A stretch of DNA of 44,534 bases from Sulfurospirillum sp964441765 (GCA_964441765.1 CAYTVI010000006.1:1-44534); one strand, 5' to 3'. Numbered from the stretch's first letter, positions 34,412-42,953 are shown. The notes: generated by a model not told the origin, from the letters alone. Translations and numbers: made by a program.

Positions 34412-35536
34412 TTATTTGCTTGAACACGCACTTGGGCTACCATTGACACCCATGGTTGGTTGGATAGCTTCGTTGCTTGCACCACCCTCCGCGTTGACTT
34501 TTTCAATCGTTTCCCACAATTTAGAAGCAGACGCTTGGTAGCGTTTTGCTGTTTCGCTTGTTGGGTGGAAGAATGTTACAGGTTTACCTGCATCGCCTCC
34601 TTCTCTCACCGCTGGTTCAATAGGAATTTCACCAATCACGATTGTTTCAAATTTTTCCGCTAAAGGTTGTGTTGTGCCTTTACCAAAAATCGCATACTCT
34701 TTATTGGTCTCAGGGCAGATAAATCCACTCATATTTTCCATAATACCCGCTATTGGAATGTGAAGTTTTTTAAACATATCTAAACTTCTTTCCGTATCAT
34801 CAAGGGCGACTTGTTGAGGTGTGGTGACACAAATACCTGCTGTTACAGGCACACTTTGAGCAAGTGTTAATTGCGCATCACCTGTTCCTGGAGGCATATC
34901 GATGAAGAGCACATCCAAATCGCTCCACAAGATATCACGCAAGAGTTGCTCAATCGCTTTCATAATCATAGAGCCTCTCCAAATGAGTGATTGACCACTT
35001 TCCATCAAAGAGCCCATACTCATCATCTCAACACCATACGCTACGATAGGTTTTACTTTTTGTCCGACGATTTCAGGATGAACGTCAACAACACCTAACA
35101 TTCGAGGGACATTTGGTCCATAGATATCCGCGTCTAAAAGTCCTACTTTTTTGCCTTGACTTGCAAGGGCTATGGCAAGGTTCACCGTTGTGGTGGTTTT
35201 TCCAACCCCACCTTTTCCAGAGCTCACCATCACAAAGTTTTTGATGTGTGGTGCCATGTTTTTTCCTGATTGAGAGTTGCTTTTTTCAACAGGAGCTTTA
35301 GGTTGTTTGACCACAACATCAATACGTGTAGCACCCAAAACCTTCATCGCACTTTCAATATTGGCTTTTAATTCGTCAGCAACCTCTTTAGCCGAAGAAA
35401 CAATTTCCGTTTCAACATAGACATTACTCTCTTTTACATCGATATCTTTTACAAATCCAAAGGTTACGATATCTTTTTCAAAACCAGGGTACTTGACCTC
35501 TTTTAATTTCGCCAAAATGGCATCTTTGGTTAACAT
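34412..35536 (-). CDS. mrp: Mrp/NBP35-family Fe-S carrier ATPase (ApbC)
   Basis: A 374-aa P-loop ATPase that binds and transfers [4Fe-4S] clusters. An N-terminal DUF59/MIP18-like domain (residues about 1-85) precedes the deviant Walker A VSSGKGGVGKTTTTVNLA, then DADIYGPNVPRMLG and MPPGTGDAQLT. The usual CxxC near the C-terminus is not seen in the expected MENMSGFICPETN stretch, where only one Cys is present, so cluster binding should be checked. It is transcribed divergently from ispDF. Confidence 0.92.
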   Translation of the reverse strand: MLTKDAILAKLKEVKYPGFEKDIVTFGFVKDIDVKESNVYVETEIVSSAKEVADELKANIESAMKVLGATRIDVVVKQPKAPVEKSNSQSGKNMAPHIKNFVMVSSGKGGVGKTTTTVNLAIALASQGKKVGLLDADIYGPNVPRMLGVVDVHPEIVGQKVKPIVAYGVEMMSMGSLMESGQSLIWRGSMIMKAIEQLLRDILWSDLDVLFIDMPPGTGDAQLTLAQSVPVTAGICVTTPQQVALDDTERSLDMFKKLHIPIAGIMENMSGFICPETNKEYAIFGKGTTQPLAEKFETIVIGEIPIEPAVREGGDAGKPVTFFHPTSETAKRYQASASKLWETIEKVNAEGGASNEAIQPTMGVNGSPSACSSK

Positions 35537-35606
35537 TTTTCAAACCTCTTTCGTTAATTGATGGCGGAATTTAACACAAAAAAGATAAAAAAAAGCTTTC
35601 AAAATG

Positions 35607-35612
35607 TATAAT
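35607..35612 (+). promoter_or_regulatory. -10 box of ispDF
   Basis: TATAAT preceded by TG, 31 bp before the TTG start codon, after a long A/T-rich tract typical of Campylobacterota promoters without a clear -35. Confidence 0.5.
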
Positions 35613-35643
35613 ATTGTAACACTTCAGAAATAAAGGACAAAAT

Positions 35644-36768
35644 TTGCCCGATTTAACCTTGGTGATGCTTGGCGCTGGGAGTTCCTCACGGTTTCATCAG
35701 AAGACAAAAAAGCAGTGGTTACGCATTGGAGACGTACCTTTATGGCTTTTTGCAACACACAATCTCTCCTCACTTTACCCATTTAAGCAAATCATTGTTA
35801 CGTCAAGTTCAGACGAATTAGCCTATATTCAAAAATTTAGCAATACCATCACATTTGTTGAAGGCGGAGAAAGCAGGCAAGCGTCCTTAAAAAATGCGCT
35901 TTTACATGTAAAAACACCTTATGTTCTTGTCAGTGATATCGCTCGACCTTGTATTGATGAAGCGATGCTCAAACGCATCTTAGAGCCTATGCAAACAAGT
36001 GATTGTGTAGTACCTTACCTTCCTGTGGTCGATACGGTTATTTATGATTCAACATCCATTGATAGAGAAAATGTCAAGTTGATTCAAACCCCTCAACTCT
36101 CTTCCACAGAACTTTTAAAAAAAGCCCTTCAAACTGATACACTTTATACTGATGATAGCAGCGCCATCAGTGCGATGGGTGGAAAAGTAACGTATGTGTT
36201 GGGAAATCCTCATGCTAAAAAGCTTACATGTAAAGAAGATTTGAACCTTATCCCTTGCCTTGAAAAACCTTCAACGGATTCATTTGTTGGATATGGCTTT
36301 GATGTTCATGCCTTTGAAGAGGGAAAACCCATGATGCTAGGTGGTGTTGAAGTACACCCAAATGTGGGATTTAAAGCTCATTCAGATGGCGATGTTGCCA
36401 TTCATGCCCTTATTGATGCCCTCTTGGGAGCTTCGGGGGCTGGAGATATTGGAGAGCTTTTCCCTGATACGGATGCGAGATACAAAGGGATTGACTCAAA
36501 AACACTTTTAAAAGAAGTTTGCGCGTTCTTAGAGCGCGTTGGATTTGAAATTGTCCATTGCGATATTGCCATTATGGCAGAATTTCCAAAACTAGGAGCA
36601 TTAAAAAACACGCTACGCTTTTGTTTGAGTGAGCTTATAGGCTTGGCACCTCACCATGTCAATGTTAAAGCCACTACTACAGAAAAACTTGGGTTTGTTG
36701 GTCGAAAAGAAGGTGTCGCAGTCAGTGCGACGGCAACATTAAAATATGCGAATTGGAAGAATGTATGA
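35644..36768 (+). CDS. ispDF: Bifunctional IspD/IspF isoprenoid enzyme
   Basis: A 374-aa fusion of two MEP-pathway enzymes: 4-diphosphocytidyl-methylerythritol synthase (residues 1-205, motif VMLGAGSSSRF ... KQWL) and MECDP synthase (210-374, GYGFDVHAFEEGKPMMLGG, HSDGDVAIHALIDALLGA, TTTEKLGFVGR). The fusion is usual in Campylobacterota. The TTG start follows AAAGGA and is the only start that keeps the first beta strand. The MEP pathway makes IPP and DMAPP. The stop overlaps the next gene's start by ATGA. Two TTACATGTAA palindromes lie in the IspD half. Confidence 0.95.
   Translation: MPDLTLVMLGAGSSSRFHQKTKKQWLRIGDVPLWLFATHNLSSLYPFKQIIVTSSSDELAYIQKFSNTITFVEGGESRQASLKNALLHVKTPYVLVSDIARPCIDEAMLKRILEPMQTSDCVVPYLPVVDTVIYDSTSIDRENVKLIQTPQLSSTELLKKALQTDTLYTDDSSAISAMGGKVTYVLGNPHAKKLTCKEDLNLIPCLEKPSTDSFVGYGFDVHAFEEGKPMMLGGVEVHPNVGFKAHSDGDVAIHALIDALLGASGAGDIGELFPDTDARYKGIDSKTLLKEVCAFLERVGFEIVHCDIAIMAEFPKLGALKNTLRFCLSELIGLAPHHVNVKATTTEKLGFVGRKEGVAVSATATLKYANWKNV
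35901..35912. repeat. TTTACATGTAAA palindrome
   Basis: Inside ispDF, read as Leu-Leu-His-Val-Lys. Flanking T and A extend it to 14 bp. Confidence 0.95.
36224..36233. repeat. TTACATGTAA palindrome
   Basis: Second copy in ispDF, read as Leu-Thr-Cys-Lys. Confidence 0.95.
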
Positions 36769-37652
36769 AAATCCTGATTGTCGAAAATGAGATTTACCTC
36801 GCTCAAAGTATTGCTTCAAAGCTTATGGAAATCGGTCATATGTGCGAAATTGCCACCAGTATCAAAGATGCTTTAAAAGATGAAAAGTACGATGCCGTAC
36901 TGCTCTCCACCAATATCTCAGGGCAAAACTTTTACCCTGTGATTGAAAAACATCGTGCGTCTATTATTATTTTGATGATTTCTTACATCAGTAATGACAC
37001 CGTCTCCAACCCTATTAAGGCTGGTGCGTGCGATTATATTCAAAAGCCTTTTATGATTGAAGAACTGATCCGCAAACTTCAACATTTGAGTGATTTTAAA
37101 TACTTGAAAAAAGAGAATATCACCTACAAAGAGTACATCAAAAATCTTTTTGCCTCAGCCAATGTTGAAGCGATTGATAAAAAAACAAAGTTCCCAATTT
37201 TAATAAAAACCAATTTTCAAAAACACGCAGATGCGCTTGTTTTTAACTACGCAAGTGCTCAAAATGAAACCTTTACCTTCGTTTCTCTGACACACAACAA
37301 TGTCTTTGAAAAGATTGCACGCACCCCGAATGAAGAGCTTATCTATATCATTGACATGCAAAACCTCAAAAAGAGCGAAAAAGCAAAAGTCTATAATGTG
37401 ATAGAGGGCAAACGGGCGATTATCTGTAGTACAGACCCAAATGAAGACTCAGAAATCACCCAAATTGAGTTAAGTTCCGATAGTAAAATATTAGACCAAG
37501 GCGATATTTTATGTATTGATGATTATGTTAAATACGTGATTTGCAATTTTCAAAACAAATTCCCAGACACAGAGCTTTCTAAAAAATTGGGCATTTCACG
37601 TAAAAGTCTATGGGAAAAAAGGAAAAAGTATGGAATCAATAAGAAAAAATAG
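36765..37652 (+). CDS. HP1021/Cj1608-type atypical orphan response regulator
   Basis: A 295-aa regulator with an N-terminal receiver-like domain and a C-terminal Fis-type helix-turn-helix (TELSKKLGISRKSLWEKRKKYGI). The phospho-acceptor position is Ser48 (VLLSTNISG) and the acidic pocket is EN rather than DD, so it should not be phosphorylated in the usual way. Helicobacter HP1021 has the same trait, is 298 aa, binds oriC against DnaA and acts as a redox-responsive global regulator; several cysteines (Cys27 and others) are present here too. The order ispDF, this gene, sat-like, pgpA equals the Campylobacter Cj1607-Cj1610 order. There is no partner kinase nearby. Confidence 0.87.
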   Translation: MKILIVENEIYLAQSIASKLMEIGHMCEIATSIKDALKDEKYDAVLLSTNISGQNFYPVIEKHRASIIILMISYISNDTVSNPIKAGACDYIQKPFMIEELIRKLQHLSDFKYLKKENITYKEYIKNLFASANVEAIDKKTKFPILIKTNFQKHADALVFNYASAQNETFTFVSLTHNNVFEKIARTPNEELIYIIDMQNLKKSEKAKVYNVIEGKRAIICSTDPNEDSEITQIELSSDSKILDQGDILCIDDYVKYVICNFQNKFPDTELSKKLGISRKSLWEKRKKYGINKKK

Positions 37653-38820
37653 ACAGCTTTTTATCGATAAAGAGTTTTTAGCAACCCTAGCCCTTGCCAA
37701 AGAGGGTATTTTGCACCCTGTTGATAAACTGATGAACAAACAAGAAGCCAAAGCCGTAGATGAGACAGGATACTACAAAGGCAAACCCTTTCCGTTTCCT
37801 TTTATCATCGCACCCTCAGGCGATAAAAACAAAGACGTTTTAACCACCGCCTACCAAGGTGAACCACTTGATTTTGTGGTCGATGGAAAAATCAAAGGGA
37901 CGATTATTGTCGATGAAGTCTTTGAGGTTGACCGTAAAAAACGTATCGAACAACTGTTTGGTTCCTACGATGTCAATAACCCAGATATTCAATCTTTTCT
38001 CAAAAGACTAGGTGATGTTGCGGTATGTGGAGAGTACACTTTAGAGTTTAATGACATCAAAAATGTCAAAGAACGTATCAAAAATGCCAAAGAGCAATTA
38101 GGCGCAAAGCATGTCTCAGCGATGATGATAAATGCTAAACCATTTCACAGAGCCCATGAAAGAGTCATTCGTATCACCCTTGAAAAGTGTGATTTACTCG
38201 TTATCTTTTTACTCAAACCTTACAAACAAGATATTCTCTCCTATGAACTTCGCTTAAAAGCATTGCAGTATTTTGTCGATAATTATCTGCCAAAAAATCG
38301 TGTTTTGATTGTTCCTTTTGAAAACACTTACCTTTTTAGCAGTTATAAAAATGCTGTGTTAGACAGTATTTGCGCACACAATTTTGGATGTAACAAATTG
38401 ATTTTGAGCCAAAACCATAGCGGTATTGGTGCTTATTTTGATAACAATGAGACGAAATCTATTTTGGATCAATACGAAGATTTGGACATAGAAGTAGAAC
38501 TTTTAGCTGAATTTGTTTACTGCAATGAGTGCAAAACCTTAGTCAGCACCAACACCTGCCCACACGGTTCGCACCACCATATCAAATACCACGCTGAATC
38601 GCTTCTTGAAATTTTAAAAGCGGGTATGCTTCCCCCTGCTATTTTTATGCGAAAAGATATCTCCGCACTCTTACTGAGTGAGCTTTTTAAAAATCGTTTT
38701 GAAAATATCAGTAAAATTTACGATGCCATTTTCCCGAACAGCGGTCTTATTGAAGCGCACGATGAGAGAGATTTTTACCTTGAACTCATGCGTTTACACC
38801 AAACAACTTCTTTAACCTAA
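37630..38820 (+). CDS. sat: Sulfate adenylyltransferase-family protein
   Basis: A 396-aa protein of the ATP sulfurylase family. The nucleotide-binding HxxH lies in NAKPFHRAHERV and the N-terminal PUA-like domain includes EGILHPVDKLMNKQEA and GYYKGKPFPFPFIIAP. A CxxC-type segment (CNECKTLVSTNTC) probably binds zinc. The catalytic QTRNP motif of true ATP sulfurylases appears as MINAKP, so sulfate activation is not certain, as for the Campylobacter homologue beside HP1021-type regulators. The ATG lies 23 bp inside the regulator's end, implying coupling. No other sulfate-assimilation genes are nearby. Confidence 0.75.
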   Translation: MESIRKNRQLFIDKEFLATLALAKEGILHPVDKLMNKQEAKAVDETGYYKGKPFPFPFIIAPSGDKNKDVLTTAYQGEPLDFVVDGKIKGTIIVDEVFEVDRKKRIEQLFGSYDVNNPDIQSFLKRLGDVAVCGEYTLEFNDIKNVKERIKNAKEQLGAKHVSAMMINAKPFHRAHERVIRITLEKCDLLVIFLLKPYKQDILSYELRLKALQYFVDNYLPKNRVLIVPFENTYLFSSYKNAVLDSICAHNFGCNKLILSQNHSGIGAYFDNNETKSILDQYEDLDIEVELLAEFVYCNECKTLVSTNTCPHGSHHHIKYHAESLLEILKAGMLPPAIFMRKDISALLLSELFKNRFENISKIYDAIFPNSGLIEAHDERDFYLELMRLHQTTSLT

Positions 38821-38828
38821 GGAATGGC

Positions 38829-39281
38829 ATGCAACGTCTTTTTTTAACTTTTTTTTACACAGGGCTTTCACCAAAAGCACCAGGGACAATGGGCTCCTTA
38901 CTTGCTTTAGTGTGTGGGGTACTCATCGTACGTTTTATCTCACTAGAAACCCTTTTTCTAGGAGCTGTTTTACTTACGTTAGCAGGCATTAAAGAGATTA
39001 ATAGCTATGAAGCTAATGGTGGCGAACATGATGACAAAAGCATCGTGATTGATGAAGTGGTTGGGATGTGGCTAGCACTGGTTCTAAGTTCTACTTCATG
39101 GATTCAAATTGGGCTTAGTTTCTTCTTTTTCCGCCTTTTTGATATTTGGAAACCCTCTTTGATTGGGAAAATCGATGCCCACGTCAAAGGAGGACTTGGC
39201 GTGATGGGTGATGATATACTAGCGGGGATTATCGCAGGTATTTGTAGTGCGGGGGTTTATCAACTGCTCATGCTCATGTAA
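38829..39281 (+). CDS. pgpA: Phosphatidylglycerophosphatase A
   Basis: A 150-aa inner-membrane phosphatase making phosphatidylglycerol from its phosphate precursor. Family motifs APGTMGSLLAL, KSIVIDEVVGMWLAL and GVMGDDILAGIIAG are all present, with three or four hydrophobic helices. It starts 8 bp after the sat-like gene and ends the ispDF unit; a palindromic TGCTTTAAAGCA follows the stop. Confidence 0.92.
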   Translation: MQRLFLTFFYTGLSPKAPGTMGSLLALVCGVLIVRFISLETLFLGAVLLTLAGIKEINSYEANGGEHDDKSIVIDEVVGMWLALVLSSTSWIQIGLSFFFFRLFDIWKPSLIGKIDAHVKGGLGVMGDDILAGIIAGICSAGVYQLLMLM

Positions 39282-39340
39282 TTTGCTTTAAAGCAGATTA
39301 TTACTTTTTACTCACACGTGTGCTGTAAGTTTCATGGTAT

Positions 39341-39346
39341 TATAAT
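39341..39346 (+). promoter_or_regulatory. -10 box of the yceI gene
   Basis: TATAAT lies 28 bp before the ATG with no recognisable -35; the start is preceded by AAAGGATAG. Confidence 0.45.
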
Positions 39347-39374
39347 TCCTTATATTTCATCTAAAGGATAGACC

Positions 39375-39941
39375 ATGAAACTTTTGACAAAAGCCCTGCT
39401 TTTTATCTCCCTTGTTTTCTCTTTGGCACATGCAAAAGAGTTCGTCATCGACAACACACACACCAACGTTGGCTTTTCTATCAAGCATATGATGATTTCA
39501 AATGTCAAAGGTAATTTCAACACTTATGCAGGCGAAATTGATTTTGATGTGGATAAAAAACTCTTCAACAAACTAAGCGCTAAGATTGATGCTTCTTCTA
39601 TTGATACGGGCATTGCAAAGCGTGATGATCACCTAAGAAGTGCTGATTTTTTTGATGTGGCGCAGTTTAAAACCATTGACTTTATGATGACTTCTATGAA
39701 AGAAGGGAAAGTCTATGGAAAGCTTACCATTCATGGCGTGACAAAAGAGATTGTTCTTGATGCCAAAGTGCATGGGGTAATTAAAGATTTTCAAGGAAAG
39801 CAACGCGTTGGCTTTACACTAGAAGGTAAAATCAACCGTAAAGATTTTGGCTTAACATGGAACAAAATCTTAGAAGGTGGTGGCTTAACCGTCGATGAAA
39901 CTGTCCATCTTGTCGTTGATGTCGAAGCTATAGAACTTTAA
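39375..39941 (+). CDS. yceI: YceI family periplasmic protein
   Basis: A 188-aa secreted lipocalin-like protein. A signal peptide ends near AHA-KEF (residue about 20). The family core is visible as FVIDNTHTNVGFSIKHMMISNVKGNF, GIAKRDDHLRSADFFDV and GKLTIHGVTKEIVLD. YceI proteins bind long isoprenoid or fatty ligands; the physiological role is uncertain. It has its own promoter and its end overlaps the convergent yigZ gene by 14 bp. Confidence 0.92.
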   Translation: MKLLTKALLFISLVFSLAHAKEFVIDNTHTNVGFSIKHMMISNVKGNFNTYAGEIDFDVDKKLFNKLSAKIDASSIDTGIAKRDDHLRSADFFDVAQFKTIDFMMTSMKEGKVYGKLTIHGVTKEIVLDAKVHGVIKDFQGKQRVGFTLEGKINRKDFGLTWNKILEGGGLTVDETVHLVVDVEAIEL

Positions 39942-40515
39942 ATCCATCTCTTTCAAAATGCCCAGCGAAGAGCAGAAAAGCTCTCTTTTCCTCTTCGCTT
40001 ATCTCTAACTCCCACACAACCCCATCATTTTCAAACAAACGATTTTTTACATGTAAATTCTGCTGTAACGTGTAGTGTTCAAAACGAGGGACAAGAGGAT
40101 AATCTGTTTTACATGTAACGATTTCTTTAAAGACAAAAGGAGTAAGGGTTGCCGCAGCTATGACCTCTTTCGCACTGCTTCCATACGCACGAACCAAGCC
40201 TCCAGTGCCCAACTTGATGCCTCCAAAATAACGCACAATTAAAATGCCCACTTCCACAAGCTCAAATCCACGCATGACATTGAGTACGGGAGGTCCTGAA
40301 GTACCTTTTGGCTCTCCATCATCGGAGTTGTTTTCGACGATTTGGCGGTATTCGTTCAAAAAACGCTTTGCCCAAACGATATGAGCGGCTTTGGGATGCT
40401 CGTTTTTGAGCTTTACATGTAACGCATCAAACGCAATAATAGGACAAAGATAGGCTAAAAATGTCGATTTTTTTTCTTCTAAAGAGGCTGAGAAGATGGT
40501 CTCAATCGTTTGCAT
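39928..40515 (-). CDS. yigZ: YigZ/IMPACT family protein
   Basis: A 195-aa cytoplasmic protein of the IMPACT/YigZ family, with the signature DDGEPKGTSGPPVLNVMRG and RYFGGIKLGTGGLVRAYG in the N-terminal domain. The molecular role is unclear; RNA or ribosome association has been proposed. ATG 40515 overlaps the modD stop (TGATG), so it is the last gene of the mod operon. It contains three TTACATGTAA palindromes within 376 bp, the densest cluster in the window. Confidence 0.9.
   Translation of the reverse strand: MQTIETIFSASLEEKKSTFLAYLCPIIAFDALHVKLKNEHPKAAHIVWAKRFLNEYRQIVENNSDDGEPKGTSGPPVLNVMRGFELVEVGILIVRYFGGIKLGTGGLVRAYGSSAKEVIAAATLTPFVFKEIVTCKTDYPLVPRFEHYTLQQNLHVKNRLFENDGVVWELEISEEEKRAFLLFAGHFERDGFKVL
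40046..40057. repeat. TTTACATGTAAA palindrome
   Basis: Inside yigZ, read on the minus strand as Asn-Leu-His-Val-Lys. Confidence 0.95.
40109..40118. repeat. TTACATGTAA palindrome
   Basis: Inside yigZ, read on the minus strand as Val-Thr-Cys-Lys, 62 bp from the previous copy. Confidence 0.95.
40413..40422. repeat. TTACATGTAA palindrome
   Basis: Third copy in yigZ, read on the minus strand as Ala-Leu-His-Val-Lys. Confidence 0.95.
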
Positions 40516-41333
40516 CAAACCCTTTCAATCACAACTTTAATATCACTTGGGCGTGCATGATAGGGCGAAGAGGTCACGATAAAGTCAACACCGCTCTTTG
40601 CATACGAGGCAATATTATGCTCTCCTATACCTCCTGTAGCAGACACAAGAAGCGAAGGAAAGGTTTGTTTTAAAGCCACACACGCCTTAAGTGCATCAAA
40701 ATCCATCTTTTCGCATTGTAAAATATCGGCTCCCAGCGCCGCAAAATAATGTGCTTCTTCGATACTATCGACCTCAACCACAATCTTCTTTTCCAAATAC
40801 CGTTGCTTCATTTTAACAAACTGTCCTTCAAAGGCTTCATCGTTCTCAAAAAAAACACGGTGCTGTTTAAACACCAACACCGAATCATACAATCCCAAGC
40901 GATGATGCGCCCCTCCTCCCGCATAAACGGCTTTTAGGGCTAACTCTTTTGTGCGAGGGAAAATTTTACGGGTTGTTAAGAGTTCTATTTTAGGATTCAC
41001 TTCACGTGCAAGGCTTAACATGCGATGCGTTTTACTCGCAATACCACTTAAAAACTCTAAAATATTTTGACTCACCTTCCACGCTTGATGCACCGCATCG
41101 GCTCTGCCATACGCTTCTAAAATAACATCACCCGCATTTAAGCTATCTCCACACACCTTAAAACAGTGGGTACGAAGTCCTAAACGTTTGCACATATCAT
41201 CGACAAACTCCACACCGCATAAAACAATAGGCTCCTTGGTGGAAAAAGTGATTTTGGCATTTTGATGCCCTATCTCCAACCCAACGGTTGTCATATCAAT
41301 AAGCCCAATATCTTCGCGTATCATATCCATCAT
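40515..41333 (-). CDS. modD: ModD, NadC-like phosphoribosyltransferase of the mod operon
   Basis: A 272-aa protein of the quinolinate phosphoribosyltransferase fold, with REDIGLIDMTT, GDVILEAYGRADAVHQAWKVSQNILEFLSGIASKTHRML and GGGAHHRLGLYDSVL. The place behind modABC and the sequence pattern favour ModD over NadC; ModD's reaction is not established. The start is ATG 41333 after AAAGG; an earlier TTG adds two residues. It may be the organism's NadC if no other copy exists. Confidence 0.8.
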   Translation of the reverse strand: MMDMIREDIGLIDMTTVGLEIGHQNAKITFSTKEPIVLCGVEFVDDMCKRLGLRTHCFKVCGDSLNAGDVILEAYGRADAVHQAWKVSQNILEFLSGIASKTHRMLSLAREVNPKIELLTTRKIFPRTKELALKAVYAGGGAHHRLGLYDSVLVFKQHRVFFENDEAFEGQFVKMKQRYLEKKIVVEVDSIEEAHYFAALGADILQCEKMDFDALKACVALKQTFPSLLVSATGGIGEHNIASYAKSGVDFIVTSSPYHARPSDIKVVIERV

Positions 41334-41375
41334 TATCAAGCCTTTATTCTTTAAAATGATTGTAACAAAAATAAA

Positions 41376-42242
41376 CTAAAGTCTTTTTTGATGCTTTTGA
41401 AGAATCGGCGCAAAGGCTTTTGTTCCAATACTCACACTATCGCCGACATGTAAATCCAAAGCTTCACTCGCATCTAAAACCACTTCGACGATTTGCTGTC
41501 CGATGGAGACAATCGCAATATAAATCACATCAACTTTGATGATATCAAGCAATTCACCCTCAAAGGAGAACTTTTGACTGCCTTGCGTTTTAAGAAGCAC
41601 ACTTTTAGCATCACCATCTTGGATGATTTTACCTTGGGAAAGTATCACCACACGAGAACTTAAACGGTACATCTCACTAGGGTCGTGGCTTACCATAATC
41701 GTTGTCGTGCCAAACTCCTTATGCAGTGCTAAAATCTCATGCTGTAACTTTGTACGCATCATCGGATCAAGTGCAGAGAGCGGTTCATCCATCAAAAGTA
41801 GTTTAGGGCGATTCATCATCGCGCGACACAGGCTTACTCTTTGTTTTTGCCCACCTGAGAGCGTTTGGGGTTTTCGCGTGGCTAATTCACTCAGTTCTGT
41901 CATCTCCAAAAGATGCCATGCCAACGCTTTATCGTTACAAACAAATAAAAGATTTTCAAGAACGCTCATATTAGGGAAAAGTGCATAGTCTTGAAAGACA
42001 AACCCAATGCCTCGTTTTTGAGGTGCTAAAGCTTCTTTTCCTTTTAACCAAAGTTCATTATCCACACGAATGGTTCCTTGCGCACTCTCCAAACCTGCTA
42101 AGATGCGAAGTAAGGTGGTCTTACCACTTCCGCTTTGCCCGCTCAAAGCGACAAAGCTATTTTTTTCAATACAAAGGTTTACATGTAAATCCATTTTCCC
42201 AAGAGAGCCCAAAAGCTCTTTGGAGATAGCAATCTCTATCAT
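41376..42242 (-). CDS. modC: Molybdate/tungstate ABC transporter ATPase
   Basis: A 288-aa ATPase with Walker A GQSGSGKTT, signature LSGGQKQRVSLCRAM and Walker B LLLMDEPLSALDP. It is shorter than E. coli ModC (352 aa): only one C-terminal TOBE-like segment (FEGELLDIIKVDV ... LHVGDSVSI) remains. The separate TOBE proteins encoded upstream may take the oxyanion-sensing role. The ATG overlaps the modB stop (ATGA). Confidence 0.92.
   Translation of the reverse strand: MIEIAISKELLGSLGKMDLHVNLCIEKNSFVALSGQSGSGKTTLLRILAGLESAQGTIRVDNELWLKGKEALAPQKRGIGFVFQDYALFPNMSVLENLLFVCNDKALAWHLLEMTELSELATRKPQTLSGGQKQRVSLCRAMMNRPKLLLMDEPLSALDPMMRTKLQHEILALHKEFGTTTIMVSHDPSEMYRLSSRVVILSQGKIIQDGDAKSVLLKTQGSQKFSFEGELLDIIKVDVIYIAIVSIGQQIVEVVLDASEALDLHVGDSVSIGTKAFAPILQKHQKRL
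42178..42189. repeat. TTTACATGTAAA palindrome
   Basis: Near the 5' end of modC, read on the minus strand as Asp-Leu-His-Val-Asn. Last perfect copy in the window. Confidence 0.95.
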
Positions 42243-42953
42243 GCCACACCTCCAAAGTGGTGCGCGTGTTTACGATTGAAAAGATAGACGACCAAAAGTA
42301 CCAAAAAGCTCATACACACCATCATGCCACTGTAGATATGCGCAGAAGCATAATCCATAATCTCCACCATCTCATAAATCGCCACCGAAGCGACTTTTGT
42401 TTGTCCAGGAATGCTCCCACCCACCATCAACACCACACCAAACTCGCCTACCGTGTGCGCAAAGGTAATCACAATGGCGCTCAAAAGAGATGGTTTAATG
42501 TTAGGGAGCGCTACTTTAAAAAGTGTGACAAGTTTACTTTTACCTGCGATATAAGAGGCTTCAAGCATATTTTTAGGTAAGGCTTCAAAACCACTTTGAA
42601 GTGGTTGCACCATAAAAGGAAGCGAATAAAAACAACTCGCAATCACCAGCCCTGTGAAATTAAACACCAATTTTATTCCAAAAACCTCATCAAAAAATGC
42701 GCCAACAGGAGAGTTGTGAGAAAGTGTCNNNNNNNNNNNNNNNNNNNNCATAAAAACCCAACACAGAAGGCGGTAAAACAATCGGCAATGCCGTAACTGC
42801 TTCAATAAAAGGCTTATAGCGTGAGCGTGTTTGAGAAAGATACCAAGCGATAAAAAGAGAAACACTCAATAAAATCACTGTCGTAATCCCCGCTAATTTA
42901 AACGAAAGCAAAAAGGGAGCAAATTCCAAAGAAGAGAGTATTTCACGCATCAT
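42239..42953 (-). CDS. modB: Molybdate/tungstate ABC transporter permease, interrupted by an N-run
   Basis: A permease with about five helices. The N-terminal part (MMREILSSLEFAPFLLSF ... ALPIVLPPSVLGFY) and the C-terminal part (LSHNSPVGAFFDEV ... FTGLVIASCFYSLPFMVQPLQSGFEALP and the EAA loop region) are in different frames, separated by 20 Ns. The family pattern runs smoothly across with only a few residues missing, so this is one intact gene with a mis-sized gap, not a frameshift mutation. For the frames to join, the true gap must be 1 more than a multiple of 3. Confidence 0.88.
42729..42748. other. Assembly gap (20 Ns) within modB
   Basis: Twenty undetermined bases between the FY of VLGFY and the LSHNSPVG segment. 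Family comparison from memory suggests only about three to five missing residues. Confidence 0.95.

Noticed and set aside
39928..40422. CRISPR-like or tandem array suggested by three palindromes in yigZ
   Set aside because: The spacing is irregular, the unit is only 10-12 bp and the reading frame is intact; no CRISPR array or cas gene is seen anywhere.
40515..41333. Calling this gene nadC of NAD synthesis
   Set aside because: It ends a modABC operon and matches the ModD pattern better, and no nadA or nadB lies nearby; NadC activity is not excluded.
42690..42953. modB as a pseudogene with a frameshift
   Set aside because: The frame change coincides exactly with the N-run and the family sequence continues on both sides.
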